DNA from: Pseudomonas nunensis
GTDB lineage: Bacteria > Pseudomonadota > Gammaproteobacteria > Pseudomonadales > Pseudomonadaceae
Assembly (NCBI RefSeq): GCF_024296925.1
Contig: NZ_CP101125.1
Location: forward strand, 7,059,001-7,123,000
Reading direction: 5' to 3'
Length of the DNA stretch: 64,000 nt
Of the stretch, positions 1 through 8,568 are shown piece by piece. The notes beneath the pieces were generated by a model. It did no database searches and had not been told where the DNA came from. It worked only from the letters and a program-made list of their open reading frames with translations. The position numbers and the translations under genes were made by a program. The stretch's first letter is position 1; each line of letters starts with the position of its first letter.

Positions 1-833
1 TGCAGTGTTTGCTTAAGTTGAGCTTCCTGCGCCTCCTGCAGAGCAATCGACTTGCGCACGTTCTGCAGCTCGGTAAAGGCCGTGCAGAGCAGTGTGTCCT
101 GGCTAAAGTCTAGGGTTTGTCCATTGTCGTGCGGATACAGACAGCGCAAAGCTTGCTCCGCTGAGGCCGAACCGTCTGCCGGCGGTGGGGTGTCACTGAC
201 GACGTAATCCCAGAAGAGCCGTTCCAGGTCGATCAGCCGAGCTATCAGTGACTCATCGCGCTCAATGCGATGGATTTCCAGGTGCTGACCTCCGAGCAGT
301 ACCGCCACATCCGCCGCCTGCTTGCCAGTCACGGCCAACTGGTGAATGACCTGCAACTGCACATACTCGGGCACGCCTTCTTTCCAGAGACGTGCGCCGT
401 TTATGCCGGCGGTTTTGCATTCGAGAATCTGCACTTCTGACGCACCGATAACCTCACGGTCGATATTGGCCAGCATCCAGGCCAGTTTGGGATCAGGATG
501 CTGCAGAACCGCATTGACCCGGCGGACCCGATGACCGCTGCGCCGGGTGTAATGGGATGCGACAATCGGCTCCAGGATGTTGCCCCAGTACGCGGGGCTT
601 TCCTCATCCTGCGGATCGAGCATGGTTAGTAAGGTGTCACGCCCGGTTTTTTCCATCCACAGTTCCAGCTGTGATTTATAAGGGTTCAGGCCCACAGCGG
701 CGGCGGCATCTGAACTGCCGATGCCTTGCTTGCGCACGGTCAACCAGTCCTCACGCGGCAGTTGTTTGGTGCCGACCAAGCGTAAGGCAGGACTGGGTTT
801 AGTTCTGAGATGTAGTAGGGATTGAGAGCTCAT
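1..833 (-). CDS. YqaJ-type viral recombinase/exonuclease (C-terminus beyond window)
   Basis: Probable YqaJ-family nuclease (PD-(D/E)XK fold), which in phages and conjugative elements processes double-stranded DNA ends for annealing-type recombination. The reading frame runs off the left edge, so about 277 residues are visible. Seen near the N-terminus is the family signature GIGSSDAAAAVGLNPY (about residues 37-52), followed by LELWMEKTG, then a glutamate in NILEPIVASHY and the E-x-K of ILECKTAG, which are the expected catalytic elements. The ATG at 833 is preferred over an in-frame ATG at 839 because AAGGA sits about 7 bases upstream of the former but abuts the latter. The adjacent DUF932 gene, same strand, is a common partner on plasmids and integrative elements, so this is read as mobile-element DNA. 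Family assignment is confident; the activity is inferred. Confidence 0.85.
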   Translation of the reverse strand, partial: MSSQSLLHLRTKPSPALRLVGTKQLPREDWLTVRKQGIGSSDAAAAVGLNPYKSQLELWMEKTGRDTLLTMLDPQDEESPAYWGNILEPIVASHYTRRSGHRVRRVNAVLQHPDPKLAWMLANIDREVIGASEVQILECKTAGINGARLWKEGVPEYVQLQVIHQLAVTGKQAADVAVLLGGQHLEIHRIERDESLIARLIDLERLFWDYVVSDTPPPADGSASAEQALRCLYPHDNGQTLDFSQDTLLCTAFTELQNVRKSIALQEAQEAQLKQTL

Positions 834-944
834 AATCATTTCCTTGAGGCATAAAAACGCCCAACCAGCACGAAGCTGATCAGGCGTTTAGGGAGTGGAA
901 GAACAGAATGGGGAAGGGGTTTATGAGGACAGTGAAAACTAGGC

Positions 945-1913
945 CTAAGCTGCAAGTTGTAGCGCCGCCTCCAGCGCCCGTTGCTTGAGCTGTGCTCCTT
1001 GCCCGAACCAGGCAGAGTCCATACGGTACTCGATGCTTCTCGCACGGCGTTCGTGGTCGACGTACTCCGTCACGGCGTTGAGCAGGCCCCAGGCGGTTCC
1101 TTGAGCTGACTCCAGGGTTGACCCGCGGCCCTGACCTTCATACAGGCATTGCACCTTGCGTAGCGCCCGCTCGTTGGGAAGTACTGCCGGTAGTGGCATG
1201 TTCGGATTGGCATCACACAGCACGTTCATGAAGAATCCCATGGCTTCATGCCACTGAACTTTGCGTTCAGATAGCATTCGCATCCGGTGCATGAAGTTGT
1301 CCCATTGCGAGACGGCGATACCGAGTTGCTTTTTAACTGCCTGTGGATCGAAACGCGTGCTGTGCGGCACCTTGATCGCTTTGGCCGAACCGTCCAGCGC
1401 AATAGTCAACGTGTTATTGCAAACTACCCGCACAGTTGTAGGTGTGGCCGTGGTAGCCAAGGTACCGTCACAGGAGGTGGCCAGCAGGAGATAACCATTG
1501 ACCTGATCGTTGCCTCTCAAGGTCGTACCTTGGCCAGTGCGGGCCAGCGCCCAAAACTTGCGACCGCCTTTGAGTACGCCGGCCGTTTCCAGCTCGAAGC
1601 CCGATACTTCAGTGAGGTCCCGATAGAACTCCAAGACCTCGCGCGGCTGCACGACCTGGTAGCGCTGAGAAACCACGGACAACGGGGCCTTAGTATCGGA
1701 GCGGTAGAGAACCTTCTGGTCAGGGAAGGTGTGAATTGAGCCAAGTGCACCGATGCTATCGGATTTGAAATGCACCGGGCTGTCCTGGATCTTCCAGTCC
1801 ATACCCGCTTCGCGCTGCCAGATTTCGATGGGTTGTTTCGGAGAAAGGCGACTACCCAGACCGTGCCAGGGAGTTGCGCCAACATAAGCCATTTGTTCAA
1901 TGAGATGAGCCAT
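945..1913 (-). CDS. DUF932 phage/plasmid-like protein
   Basis: A 322-residue protein of the DUF932 family (phage/plasmid-like protein). The N-terminus reads MAHLIEQMAYVGATPWHGLG, where the A-x-x-x-x-P-W-H-G-L-G stretch is characteristic, followed by an internal domain with VVSQRYQVVQPREVLEFY. The length fits full-length members. No enzymatic motif is visible and the biochemical role of the family is unknown; members are found on plasmids, integrative conjugative elements and large phages, often next to YqaJ-like recombinases and single-strand DNA-binding functions, as here. It is read in the same direction as the YqaJ gene with about 110 bases between, so co-expression is plausible. An upstream inverted repeat (1939-1967) separates it from the next gene on the same strand. 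Confidence 0.85.
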   Translation of the reverse strand: MAHLIEQMAYVGATPWHGLGSRLSPKQPIEIWQREAGMDWKIQDSPVHFKSDSIGALGSIHTFPDQKVLYRSDTKAPLSVVSQRYQVVQPREVLEFYRDLTEVSGFELETAGVLKGGRKFWALARTGQGTTLRGNDQVNGYLLLATSCDGTLATTATPTTVRVVCNNTLTIALDGSAKAIKVPHSTRFDPQAVKKQLGIAVSQWDNFMHRMRMLSERKVQWHEAMGFFMNVLCDANPNMPLPAVLPNERALRKVQCLYEGQGRGSTLESAQGTAWGLLNAVTEYVDHERRARSIEYRMDSAWFGQGAQLKQRALEAALQLAA

Positions 1914-1938
1914 GGGAATAGGTCCTTTGACAAAGGGG

Positions 1939-1967
1939 AGCCCCTGTTTGCATGAGAAACAGGGGCT
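1939..1967. repeat. 11-bp inverted repeat between DUF932 and glycine-zipper genes
   Basis: Perfect 11-base arms (AGCCCCTGTTT at 1939-1949 and its complement at 1957-1967) with a 7-base loop. It lies just upstream of the DUF932 start and just downstream of the glycine-zipper gene on the minus strand. There is no T-run after either arm, so it is not a canonical intrinsic terminator; it may be a weak terminator, attenuator or RNA-stability element. Confidence 0.55.
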
Positions 1968-1978
1968 GACTCGATGAG

Positions 1979-2307
1979 TTAGCGATTAGCGCTGAAGCTG
2001 TAACCGCACTCTAGGCATTGATAGTTATTCAGTACCTTGTCATCGATCTGTTCACCGAGCGTGGCCCCGGCGATACTGCCAGCGACCCCTCCAAACACCC
2101 CCCTAAAATCGCCCCAGCGACGCTCCCGATCGCGATGCCTATTGGGCCTCCGGCGACACCTAAAACAGCTCCAGCTTCGGCGCCGTACAGAGCGCCAGCT
2201 GTACCACTGGCGGCGCCGCCTGCGGCACCGATCAAACCGCCTGCTTGTTTCCCAATATTTTTCGTGACGATGCGTCCAGAGTTACAACTTGGGCAAGGGC
2301 TATACAT
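1979..2307 (-). pseudogene. glycine-zipper protein with split zinc ribbon, frameshifted
   Basis: As read, a 92-residue frame (2307 to 2029) starts MYSPCPSCNSGRIVTKNIGK and continues as a glycine-zipper segment (repeated GxxxG, AGGLIGAAGGAASG...) before ending in an unrelated-looking tail. In the minus strand, after the GGGGGG run (plus-strand C6 at 2098-2103), a different frame continues the glycine zipper (VFGGVAGSIAGATLGEQ) and ends in NYQCLECGYSFSANR with a stop at 1979-1981. Adding one G would fuse the two into about 109 residues with CPSC at the front and CLEC at the back, a plausible zinc-ribbon pair bracketing a membrane-type glycine zipper. Proteins of this layout occur on plasmids and integrative elements; function is unknown. 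The indel is either a sequence error in a homopolymer or a real inactivating mutation. Confidence 0.7.
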
Positions 2308-3302
2308 ACGCAGATCCTCTCAAATGATGAGCGTGCTAAGCGAAGTGCAGGCACGCCAAAATCCCAACTGCAGTCGATACAGGTGGGCGTTCATAGAGGT
2401 GATATAGGTCTCAAATTTTTTTGAATGTGGTCGCATTTGACAATAAGTGTCGATTTGGACGCAGTCATGGCGATAGGGGTGGCACCCGCTGGTATTTCTA
2501 AGGGGTTGGCTCGTAACGCGGTCTACACGCTGTTGATGGATTTTGGGTTCAGGGATGCGAGGACACCTTTTGCCGAAGTACTGGATCGCACGCTGAACGA
2601 ACCACTTCATCCTGGATGTTATCGCGATGACTGTTCCAGGTCGTCTGTTCGGCGGCGCCGTCTGCTGCGAAGTCGATGGCAGCGCTTGGTATGAGTTGCT
2701 GATAATCCGCAGCGTACGCATTGGCGTAAACCGCACCTGGGTTCCGGGCACGTCACGCCTGCTTCAGCACCCTTGCGTAACGGACTTTCCCGTGCCGTTT
2801 CCGCCTTACACGATGGTGAGACCATGCGGCTGGAAATTCAGAGACTGGTTGTTCGGGATCTTCCCCACATTAGTAAGTGAATGCAGGGACTGCAATTCGA
2901 TGGTGCGGTCCTGATTCGCCTCGGCGGGGAAATGGTCTCGGCGAATAGGACTGGCTGAAGAACCGGCAAGAATGCGCTTCGCGGCCCATGGTGTTGCTTT
3001 GCGAGATCGAGAATTTCGGCAAGATCCTGATCGCTCCAGCCAGCCTGCCGAAATTCGGCTTGCGTGTGTGGCGACATTACTTACATCTGGGCGCAAGGGA
3101 CATTACCTGATTCGAGCTTCCGCCCGCTGATTTCATAGGCAATTCTCGCGACTCTCAGTTTTCGAGGTATTTAGTGCCTTTTCACACAGCCTCGACCTTA
3201 AGTGGACATCACTGAACATCTGCCTATCTTCCTGGGGCGACACCTCAAGCCAATGTCTTGAGGTAACTATTCGCCGATCCTACGATGGTCGCGCTGGCAA
3301 CA
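2308..3302. other. Gene-poor stretch, about 1 kb
   Basis: I find no convincing full gene here. Several frames of 80-140 codons overlap on both strands but none shows a recognisable motif, a ribosome-binding site or a coherent composition. A minus-strand piece starting at 3077 (MSPHTQAEFRQAGWSDQDLA...) has a natural-looking start and helix-rich opening but dissolves after about 40 codons, and a stop codon lies two codons upstream of its start; it may be a decayed fragment. The stretch is best read as degraded mobile-element or junction DNA between the YqaJ/DUF932 genes and the catabolic locus. Confidence 0.4.
3242..3264 (-). terminator. Hairpin downstream of first porin
   Basis: Perfect 8-base stem (ACCTCAAG at 3242-3249 pairing with CTTGAGGT at 3257-3264) and a 7-base loop, about 40 bases past the stop of the minus-strand porin. 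It lacks a following T-run, so it would be a weak or Rho-assisted terminator; the position is the main support. Confidence 0.35.
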
Positions 3303-4664
3303 TTAGAAGTACACCAGTGCTTCGACGGTTCCGGTCAGTTGGTTCCGCGCATCACCCTGGCCGAAAGGACGTGCATCGTCGCGACCGTCGAACCAGTCGT
3401 AGCGCAGTTCCGGACGTAGTGACAGGTATTTGTTGAAGTCATACCGCAGCCCCGTGGTCAGCGCATTGAAGGCGCCACGAGCGGTGGAAGAGGGGAAAAG
3501 AACGTAGCCATCCGGATCGTCGAAATGTTCGGCTCGCACCGAAAACGACAAGTCTTTGCGTTGCTGGTAGGTCAACACGAGGTTCGCTCCCCACCAGTGC
3601 GCGCCATCGAAACCAGGGCCGGTGACGATGTCCACGGTCGACGCTTTGCCATCGCCCGATTGACGGCCGTAGAGCACTTCACCGCCCATTGACCACTCTT
3701 CGTTGAATTTGTGCCAGCCATTGAGCGAGTGCTGCTGCTTGAACTGGCCATCAGTCGAAATCAGTCGGCCACGCGGTGTTTGAATGTCGTTGCGACTGTC
3801 GTTTTGGGAGTCTCCGACGAGAAACTCATAATCGATCCAAGTGTTCATGTCGGGCGTTCGCCAGCGCAGTGCGCCAAGCAGCGACTTACTGTCATTGTTG
3901 TCGCGCAGGTTGCCTTGACCCTGGATCACGCCCAGTTCGGCACCGAGCAACATGCTGGAGTTGTTGACCAAGCGTTTGCCCAGCAAGAAGCCGGAGACGG
4001 CGCCGGACTCGGTCATGAAGGCATAAGAACGGCTGGCAAACGGGTTACGTGCGGCGCGGATGTTCGGCGGGATTTCGTAGCCGAGCGCCGGGCCGAAAAT
4101 GCCGGCGATGGCGGTAAAGCCGCCAGCATAAGGTAGGTAAGCAGTGGCGGCGATGTTGGGCACGGCGAGGAAGTTTTGCTTATCGCGTCGGGCTTTGTCC
4201 GGGTCATCGTCACCCGGTGAATTGATTCCCCAATGCATGTCCCAGCCGTAGGTGCGGGCTTGCTGGGCGTTGCGACCGTAGGCGGTTTCGAATGTGAAGC
4301 CGAACGACGCCTCTGTGGGCGCCGGTCCCGGCAACGGGGTCACACGCGGGATGAAATTGGCCTTTAACGCCTTGTCGGCAAACAGGTGAAGGGTGGCGAG
4401 CTCGAAGCCTTCATCGCCGAACCCGGCGACGGGGGTGTTGGTTTGCCCTGACTCGCGGTCTGCGTGGGATGAGTTGTTGTTAAGGGAGTAACCGGCGTCC
4501 AGCAAGCCAGACACCTTGATGCCGTAATCGCGCTCCAGCGAATCGCCGAAAACGCCACGAAACACAGTACCTTCGCCGACGTCAGCCGGCTGGCCCGCCA
4601 AGCAATGACCCGTCGCGAGGGCGAGCAAAACCGCAACAAACGATTGAACGTTGATGTTCTTCAT
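3303..4664 (-). CDS. Outer-membrane beta-barrel porin (BBP2/OmpL-like)
   Basis: A 453-residue outer-membrane porin presumed to admit the substrate of the adjacent catabolic locus. The first ~23 residues are a Sec signal peptide (lysine, then a hydrophobic stretch ending ...GHCLAG). The mature part shows the BBP2-type start SGLLDAGYSLNNN, many alternating beta-strand segments, a conserved centre (GPALGYEIPPNIRAARNPFAS) and a C-terminal strand ending in phenylalanine (TVEALVYF), which is the usual signal for barrel assembly. It ends a minus-strand run SnoaL-like protein, transporter, porin; only 57 bases separate it from the transporter, so the three are probably one transcript. It is closely similar along its whole length to the frameshifted porin at 11714-13083. 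The substrate is inferred from context only. Confidence 0.8.
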   Translation of the reverse strand: MKNINVQSFVAVLLALATGHCLAGQPADVGEGTVFRGVFGDSLERDYGIKVSGLLDAGYSLNNNSSHADRESGQTNTPVAGFGDEGFELATLHLFADKALKANFIPRVTPLPGPAPTEASFGFTFETAYGRNAQQARTYGWDMHWGINSPGDDDPDKARRDKQNFLAVPNIAATAYLPYAGGFTAIAGIFGPALGYEIPPNIRAARNPFASRSYAFMTESGAVSGFLLGKRLVNNSSMLLGAELGVIQGQGNLRDNNDSKSLLGALRWRTPDMNTWIDYEFLVGDSQNDSRNDIQTPRGRLISTDGQFKQQHSLNGWHKFNEEWSMGGEVLYGRQSGDGKASTVDIVTGPGFDGAHWWGANLVLTYQQRKDLSFSVRAEHFDDPDGYVLFPSSTARGAFNALTTGLRYDFNKYLSLRPELRYDWFDGRDDARPFGQGDARNQLTGTVEALVYF

Positions 4665-4721
4665 GGGGTTTCTCTTGTTTTTATTGGTGGGCGGCCATCC
4701 ACTGGCCGCGGTGTCGGGCGT

Positions 4722-6056
4722 TTATTGGGTAACTGGAATAGCCGTCGTACGGTTCAGGCGCCAGAAGCCAATGACGCCGATGGCGGTGATGCTGGCGGGA
4801 ATGGCGGCGGCCACCAGTAGGTCACTCGTCGACCATTGCAGCGACAGCAGCAGCGCGCCGATAAAGGGGCCGCAGATCCCTCCCAGACGCCCGATCCCCA
4901 GGGTCCAGCCGGTGCCGGTGGCACGCAGCGCCGTCGGGTAAAAAGTCGCAGTCATGGCGTTCAGTGCAGCCTGACCACCGAGGATGCCAAAGCCGGCGAC
5001 GGCAATGCTCAGGTAGGCCAGATTGATCGAGGTGTAGAAGTGGCTGAAGAGGACGATGGCCACCGCGGAGACGATAAACGTCGGCACCAGTACCGCGCCA
5101 AAACCCCGACGGTCGACAAACCAGCCCAGTAGCCAGCCGCCCGCCAAGCCGCCCAGCCACATGGACGTGCCCGCCAGTACAGCCTGCGAAGGTGAATGGC
5201 CCGCGCCACTCATTAGCACCGGCGTCCACGACGCGAGGAAATACACGCAGAGCATGTTCATGAAGTTGATCAGCCAAAGCAGCAGAGTGCCAGGCAGCCT
5301 GCCATCGGCAAACAAGTGAGCGAGCGACAGGCCTTTCTTGCGCGGTTCACCGATCACCAGGGTTGTTTGTTCGCTGATTTGAAGGCCGGGCTCTATACGG
5401 GTAAGGATGGCTATTACGCGGTCGAGTTGGCGACCGCGCAGAACGCACCACTGCAGTGATTCGGGGAGTGCGAAAAGCATCAGCAGACCTAGGCACAGCG
5501 GTGCGACGGCACCCAGGTAGAAGACCGCATGCCAGCCGTACAGTGGAATCAGCGCGGCGGCAATGGCTCCGCCGACCAGCCCTCCGACCACCATCCCCGA
5601 CGAGACCAGCGTCAAAAGCATCACCCGGTTATGGCGAGGGGCGTACTCCGTGACCAGTGTGGCGACGTTGGGCACGATGGCACCCATGGCGATGCCGGTA
5701 AAAAAGCGCAGGGCGAGCAGGCCGTCCACTGTCGTGGCCTTTGCCGTAAAGTACATCAGGATGGCCATGATCAGGGAGGCGGTCACCAGCACCGGCCGGC
5801 GACCGACGCGGTCTGCCACCGAGCCCAGGGCGAGTGAGCCGATCAACATGCCGAGCATGCTGATGCTGAATACCGGGCCGAGGTTGGCTTTCGCAATGCC
5901 CCATTCGGCGATGAGGCTGGGGGCGGCGTATGCCATGGCTTGAATGTCAAAGCCATCGACGACCATGCACAGGAAGCATTGGACAAGCACAAGCATCTGA
6001 AAGGCGCCCAAGCGACTCCTTTCGACGATCTCGCAGATGTCGAGTTGATTGTTCAC
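4722..6056 (-). CDS. MFS transporter, aromatic acid:H+ symporter (AAHS) type
   Basis: A 444-residue, 12-helix major facilitator. Seen are the AAHS-type first helix and loop (VDGFDIQAMAYAAPSL), where the D-G-F-D motif is typical of PcaK/BenK-like aromatic acid permeases, and the MFS motif between helices 2 and 3 (GSVADRVGRRPVL). The second half carries a matching FVDRRGFG loop. Translation starts at a GTG at 6056 with AGAGG about 9 bases upstream; the next ATG lies well inside the first helix. It stands between the SnoaL-like gene and the porin on the same strand, so it is the inner-membrane partner of that porin. The substrate is probably an aromatic or related carboxylate, inferred from the family and from the monooxygenase and ring-cleavage genes at 13-16.7 kb. 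Confidence 0.85.
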   Translation of the reverse strand: MNNQLDICEIVERSRLGAFQMLVLVQCFLCMVVDGFDIQAMAYAAPSLIAEWGIAKANLGPVFSISMLGMLIGSLALGSVADRVGRRPVLVTASLIMAILMYFTAKATTVDGLLALRFFTGIAMGAIVPNVATLVTEYAPRHNRVMLLTLVSSGMVVGGLVGGAIAAALIPLYGWHAVFYLGAVAPLCLGLLMLFALPESLQWCVLRGRQLDRVIAILTRIEPGLQISEQTTLVIGEPRKKGLSLAHLFADGRLPGTLLLWLINFMNMLCVYFLASWTPVLMSGAGHSPSQAVLAGTSMWLGGLAGGWLLGWFVDRRGFGAVLVPTFIVSAVAIVLFSHFYTSINLAYLSIAVAGFGILGGQAALNAMTATFYPTALRATGTGWTLGIGRLGGICGPFIGALLLSLQWSTSDLLVAAAIPASITAIGVIGFWRLNRTTAIPVTQ

Positions 6057-6163
6057 AAGCGAATACCTCTGTTGTAATTATTTTCGGTAAGTGTTGGACG
6101 CAAGATCAAAGCAGTGGTCGGGTATTGAAAGTCTCTTTTGTGTAGGTGGGCGAAGGTGATTGA

Positions 6164-6739
6164 TCAGGCCGCGAGCCAGGTGCTGGCCTCGGCGCGCATA
6201 GCCTGCTCCAGCTCGCTGCCACGGGTGGCAAAAACCCGTTCAAGCGGGAAGCCACTTTTATCCAACAGGTAGGCCAGCGGGGCGTATTCCCGTGGGTAGC
6301 GCGCCGCGGTTTCACGATCGATCTCTACCAGGCCCTGGGGGAACGTGAAGCTGCCCATGTCGTAGATGCTCTGACGCTTGATCAGCTTCCAGAGGCCCTG
6401 GCGTTTTTCGACCAAGTCATAGAAGCGGTTGTGCACGCTGCAACCCAGGTTCAGCCGGACGTTGTCGGCAACGATCACCGCATTGGTTTCCACCACGGCC
6501 TTGTTGCCATTGAAACTGACCACAGGTGTGCCGATCAGGTGTTTGGTGCGCAAGTCGGATTTGCCCATGCGCTTGGAGCCTTCGACGAACTCGGCGAACG
6601 GGCCTTCAAACCAGGTGATTTCAATAACCCCGTCCGGGTGCGCGAGGTTGGCCAGTTGCTCCCATTGACCCAGGTCGCGGTGCATCCATCCAGTAATCAG
6701 ATCGGTGATTTGAAGTCTGTCTTCCAGGTAACTCTGCAT
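6164..6739 (-). CDS. SnoaL-like (NTF2-fold) protein
   Basis: A 191-residue cytoplasmic protein with a SnoaL-like NTF2 fold: an N-terminal helix pair (LEDRLQITDLITGWMHRDLGQWEQLANLAHPDG), then antiparallel strands (VVETNAVIVADNV, CSVHNRFYDLVEKRQGLWKLIKRQSIYDMGSF). The histidine/aspartate pattern resembles the small subunit-like or isomerase/dehydratase members of this superfamily that occur in aromatic and terpenoid catabolic clusters. The last ~45 residues go beyond the core fold. It is the first gene of the minus-strand block and is divergent from the LysR gene 106 bases away. Its reaction cannot be deduced from sequence; it may dehydrate, isomerise or hydroxylate a pathway intermediate, or act only as a binding protein. 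Confidence 0.7.
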   Translation of the reverse strand: MQSYLEDRLQITDLITGWMHRDLGQWEQLANLAHPDGVIEITWFEGPFAEFVEGSKRMGKSDLRTKHLIGTPVVSFNGNKAVVETNAVIVADNVRLNLGCSVHNRFYDLVEKRQGLWKLIKRQSIYDMGSFTFPQGLVEIDRETAARYPREYAPLAYLLDKSGFPLERVFATRGSELEQAMRAEASTWLAA

Positions 6740-6814
6740 GATTGTTCTCGGCAGGGGTGTGTTGTTGAATTCAGCATCTGCTGCTGGACAGATAACTACA
6801 AATAGATTGATATG

Positions 6815-6828
6815 AATGATCGATCATT
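6815..6828. promoter_or_regulatory. 14-bp palindrome in LysR/SnoaL divergent promoter region
   Basis: AATGATCGATCATT is a perfect palindrome about 17 bases before the LysR start and about 75 bases before the divergent SnoaL-like gene. LysR regulators typically bind interrupted dyads in such divergent regions and often repress their own gene. Assignment to this regulator is inferred from position. Confidence 0.45.
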
Positions 6829-6845
6829 AAATCTGATGGAGTTGG

Positions 6846-7751
6846 ATGCCCATGGATCTGCGTCATTTGCGGTATTTCCTCGCGGTTGCCGAGGAAGGCC
6901 ACTTCGGCCGGGCAGCCCAGCGGTTGCATATTGTTCAGTCGGCGCTGAGCATGCAGATCCGAGCTTTGGAAGAGGAGCTCGGCGGCCCGCTATTCTTGCG
7001 CACCAGTCGTCGCGTTGAGCTCACTGAAGCCGGGATTCTGTTGCGTGCCGAAGCGCAGCGCACCCTTGACCAAGCCGCGCATGCCCAGCGTGTGGTGCAG
7101 CGATCCTTGCGGGGCGAGATGGGCACGGTGCGTATCGGCTTTGCCGGCAATGCGGTATTCAGTGGTCGGTTAATGGCTGACGTCCGCGCTTTTCGTGCGG
7201 CTTATCCGGATGCTGAAGTCATCCTGCGCGAGCTGGCGCCGCAGTTGCAGGTCGAAGCCATTCAGAACGGTCAGCTGGACCTAGGTTATGCGCCCAGTCA
7301 TGGCGGCCAGGCCCACGACAGAGATCTGTTGTTTGAGCGCATCGGGACATGGCCGCTGGTCGTCGCCTTACCGGAGGACCATCCCCTGGCGACCCACAAA
7401 ACCTTGCGCGTGCCGATGCTCGGCGCCGAGTCGTTGATCATCTACGCCGCACACGGCGCCGACGAATACATGCTGGCTGGGTTGCGCAGGGCGCTGGGAC
7501 GCGAACCCAAAGTGCAACGGACCACCAGCACCTTGAGCGTGCTGGCGCTGGTTGCCGCCGGCATGGGGGTCGCGATGGTTCCGGCGCCGTTGATGCAGGT
7601 CAAGATTCCGGGCCTGACCTACCGCTCGTTCGACGACGTGGAGCCGCACACCGACTTGCTACTCATCAGCCGCGCCAAAGAAATCGGCGGTGCAGTGCGT
7701 GCGTTTCTGCGGGTTGCCCACCAAGGTGGCGTGGCGTCTGCGGCAAACTAA
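6846..7751 (+). CDS. LysR-family transcriptional regulator
   Basis: A 301-residue LysR regulator. The N-terminal winged helix-turn-helix is textbook (DLRHLRYFLAVAEEGHFGRA, AAQRLHIVQSALSMQIRALEEELG, FLRTSRRVELTEAG), followed by an effector-binding domain (MGTVRIGFAGNA onward). The opening and the VQSALSMQIRALEEELG helix are of the BenM/CatM/CbnR-like subgroup, which respond to aromatic pathway metabolites. Two starts are possible: ATG 6846 (GGAG only 4 bases away) and ATG 6852 (10 bases), the latter giving the usual family start MDLRHL. It is divergent from the SnoaL-transporter-porin block, which it probably controls. The inducer is unknown. Confidence 0.88.
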   Translation: MPMDLRHLRYFLAVAEEGHFGRAAQRLHIVQSALSMQIRALEEELGGPLFLRTSRRVELTEAGILLRAEAQRTLDQAAHAQRVVQRSLRGEMGTVRIGFAGNAVFSGRLMADVRAFRAAYPDAEVILRELAPQLQVEAIQNGQLDLGYAPSHGGQAHDRDLLFERIGTWPLVVALPEDHPLATHKTLRVPMLGAESLIIYAAHGADEYMLAGLRRALGREPKVQRTTSTLSVLALVAAGMGVAMVPAPLMQVKIPGLTYRSFDDVEPHTDLLLISRAKEIGGAVRAFLRVAHQGGVASAAN

Positions 7752-7755
7752 AGCC

Positions 7756-8529
7756 TCAATCGTGCCAGCAGCGATACCAGCCGTTTTTCTCGCTGATGTG
7801 CAACGGGGTCTGGTAGAGCTCCGACAGATGTTCGCTGGTCAATAGTTCCGATTTAGGGCCGTCCGCGAAAATCTGTCCCTGCCTGATCAACACCACTCGC
7901 TCGATTTCCGGAATTATCTCGTCAACATGGTGGGTGGTGATGAGCAATGACCGGCCCTCACTGCAAAAACTTTGTAGCAGCGTCAGCATGGCCATGCTTG
8001 CACCCATGTCGAGGCCGTTGGCCGGCTCATCGAAGATCAGCGCCTGGGGCTGATGCACCAGGGCGCGAGCCAGCAACAGACGCCTTTTCTGCCCGGTGGA
8101 AAGGCGCTGGAACATGCAGGATTCATCTTGCGAAATCCCGAGACTAGCCATCATTACACGTGCCTGCTCAACCTGAAGGTCGGTCGGTTGCAGATGTTCA
8201 TGAATGCCGATGGCACCGAAAAAACCAGAAACCACAACGTCCAGTGCACGGGTGTAGGGCGTGTAGTCCTCTTGTAGGTCCTGGGACACGAAGCCGATCC
8301 TGTTGCGCAGTTGCCACAGGTTCAGGGTCTCGCTGCCGAACAGCTTCAGGTAACTGCCGTCCTGAGCGACGGGATAGAGTTCCCTGTTGATCAGTTTCAG
8401 CAGGGTACTTTTACCCGCGCCATTGGGGCCCAGAATGGCCACGCGCTCCTGCGGTCCGATCTTCAGGCTCAACTGGTCGAGCACTCGGGTCTGATGCTGA
8501 TATGCAGTGACTTGATGGAACTCGATCAT
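7756..8529 (-). CDS. ABC transporter ATP-binding protein
   Basis: A 257-residue single ATPase domain. Seen are Walker A GPNGAGKST (about residues 35-43), Q-loop FVSQDL, ABC signature LSTGQ, Walker B ALIFDEP, D-loop NGLD and switch histidine in ITTHH. No membrane permease or solute-binding gene is next to it, so its partner is missing or elsewhere; it resembles stand-alone ModF/YlmA-like ATPases whose transport role is unclear. It follows the chemoreceptor gene on the same strand after 39 bases, and its stop is only a few bases from the stop of the convergent LysR gene. ATP binding is certain from motifs; the substrate or function cannot be called. Confidence 0.85.
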   Translation of the reverse strand: MIEFHQVTAYQHQTRVLDQLSLKIGPQERVAILGPNGAGKSTLLKLINRELYPVAQDGSYLKLFGSETLNLWQLRNRIGFVSQDLQEDYTPYTRALDVVVSGFFGAIGIHEHLQPTDLQVEQARVMMASLGISQDESCMFQRLSTGQKRRLLLARALVHQPQALIFDEPANGLDMGASMAMLTLLQSFCSEGRSLLITTHHVDEIIPEIERVVLIRQGQIFADGPKSELLTSEHLSELYQTPLHISEKNGWYRCWHD

Positions 8530-8568
8530 TTGAAAAACCTTGCAGAAAAAAACGCAGAAATAGTCGGG

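Noticed and set aside
2838..3077. Short minus-strand frame with a plausible start (MSPHTQAEFRQAGWSDQDLA)
   Set aside because: Weak resemblance to a carboxymuconolactone decarboxylase-like helix for about 30 residues, then incoherent; too short and unsupported to call as a gene.
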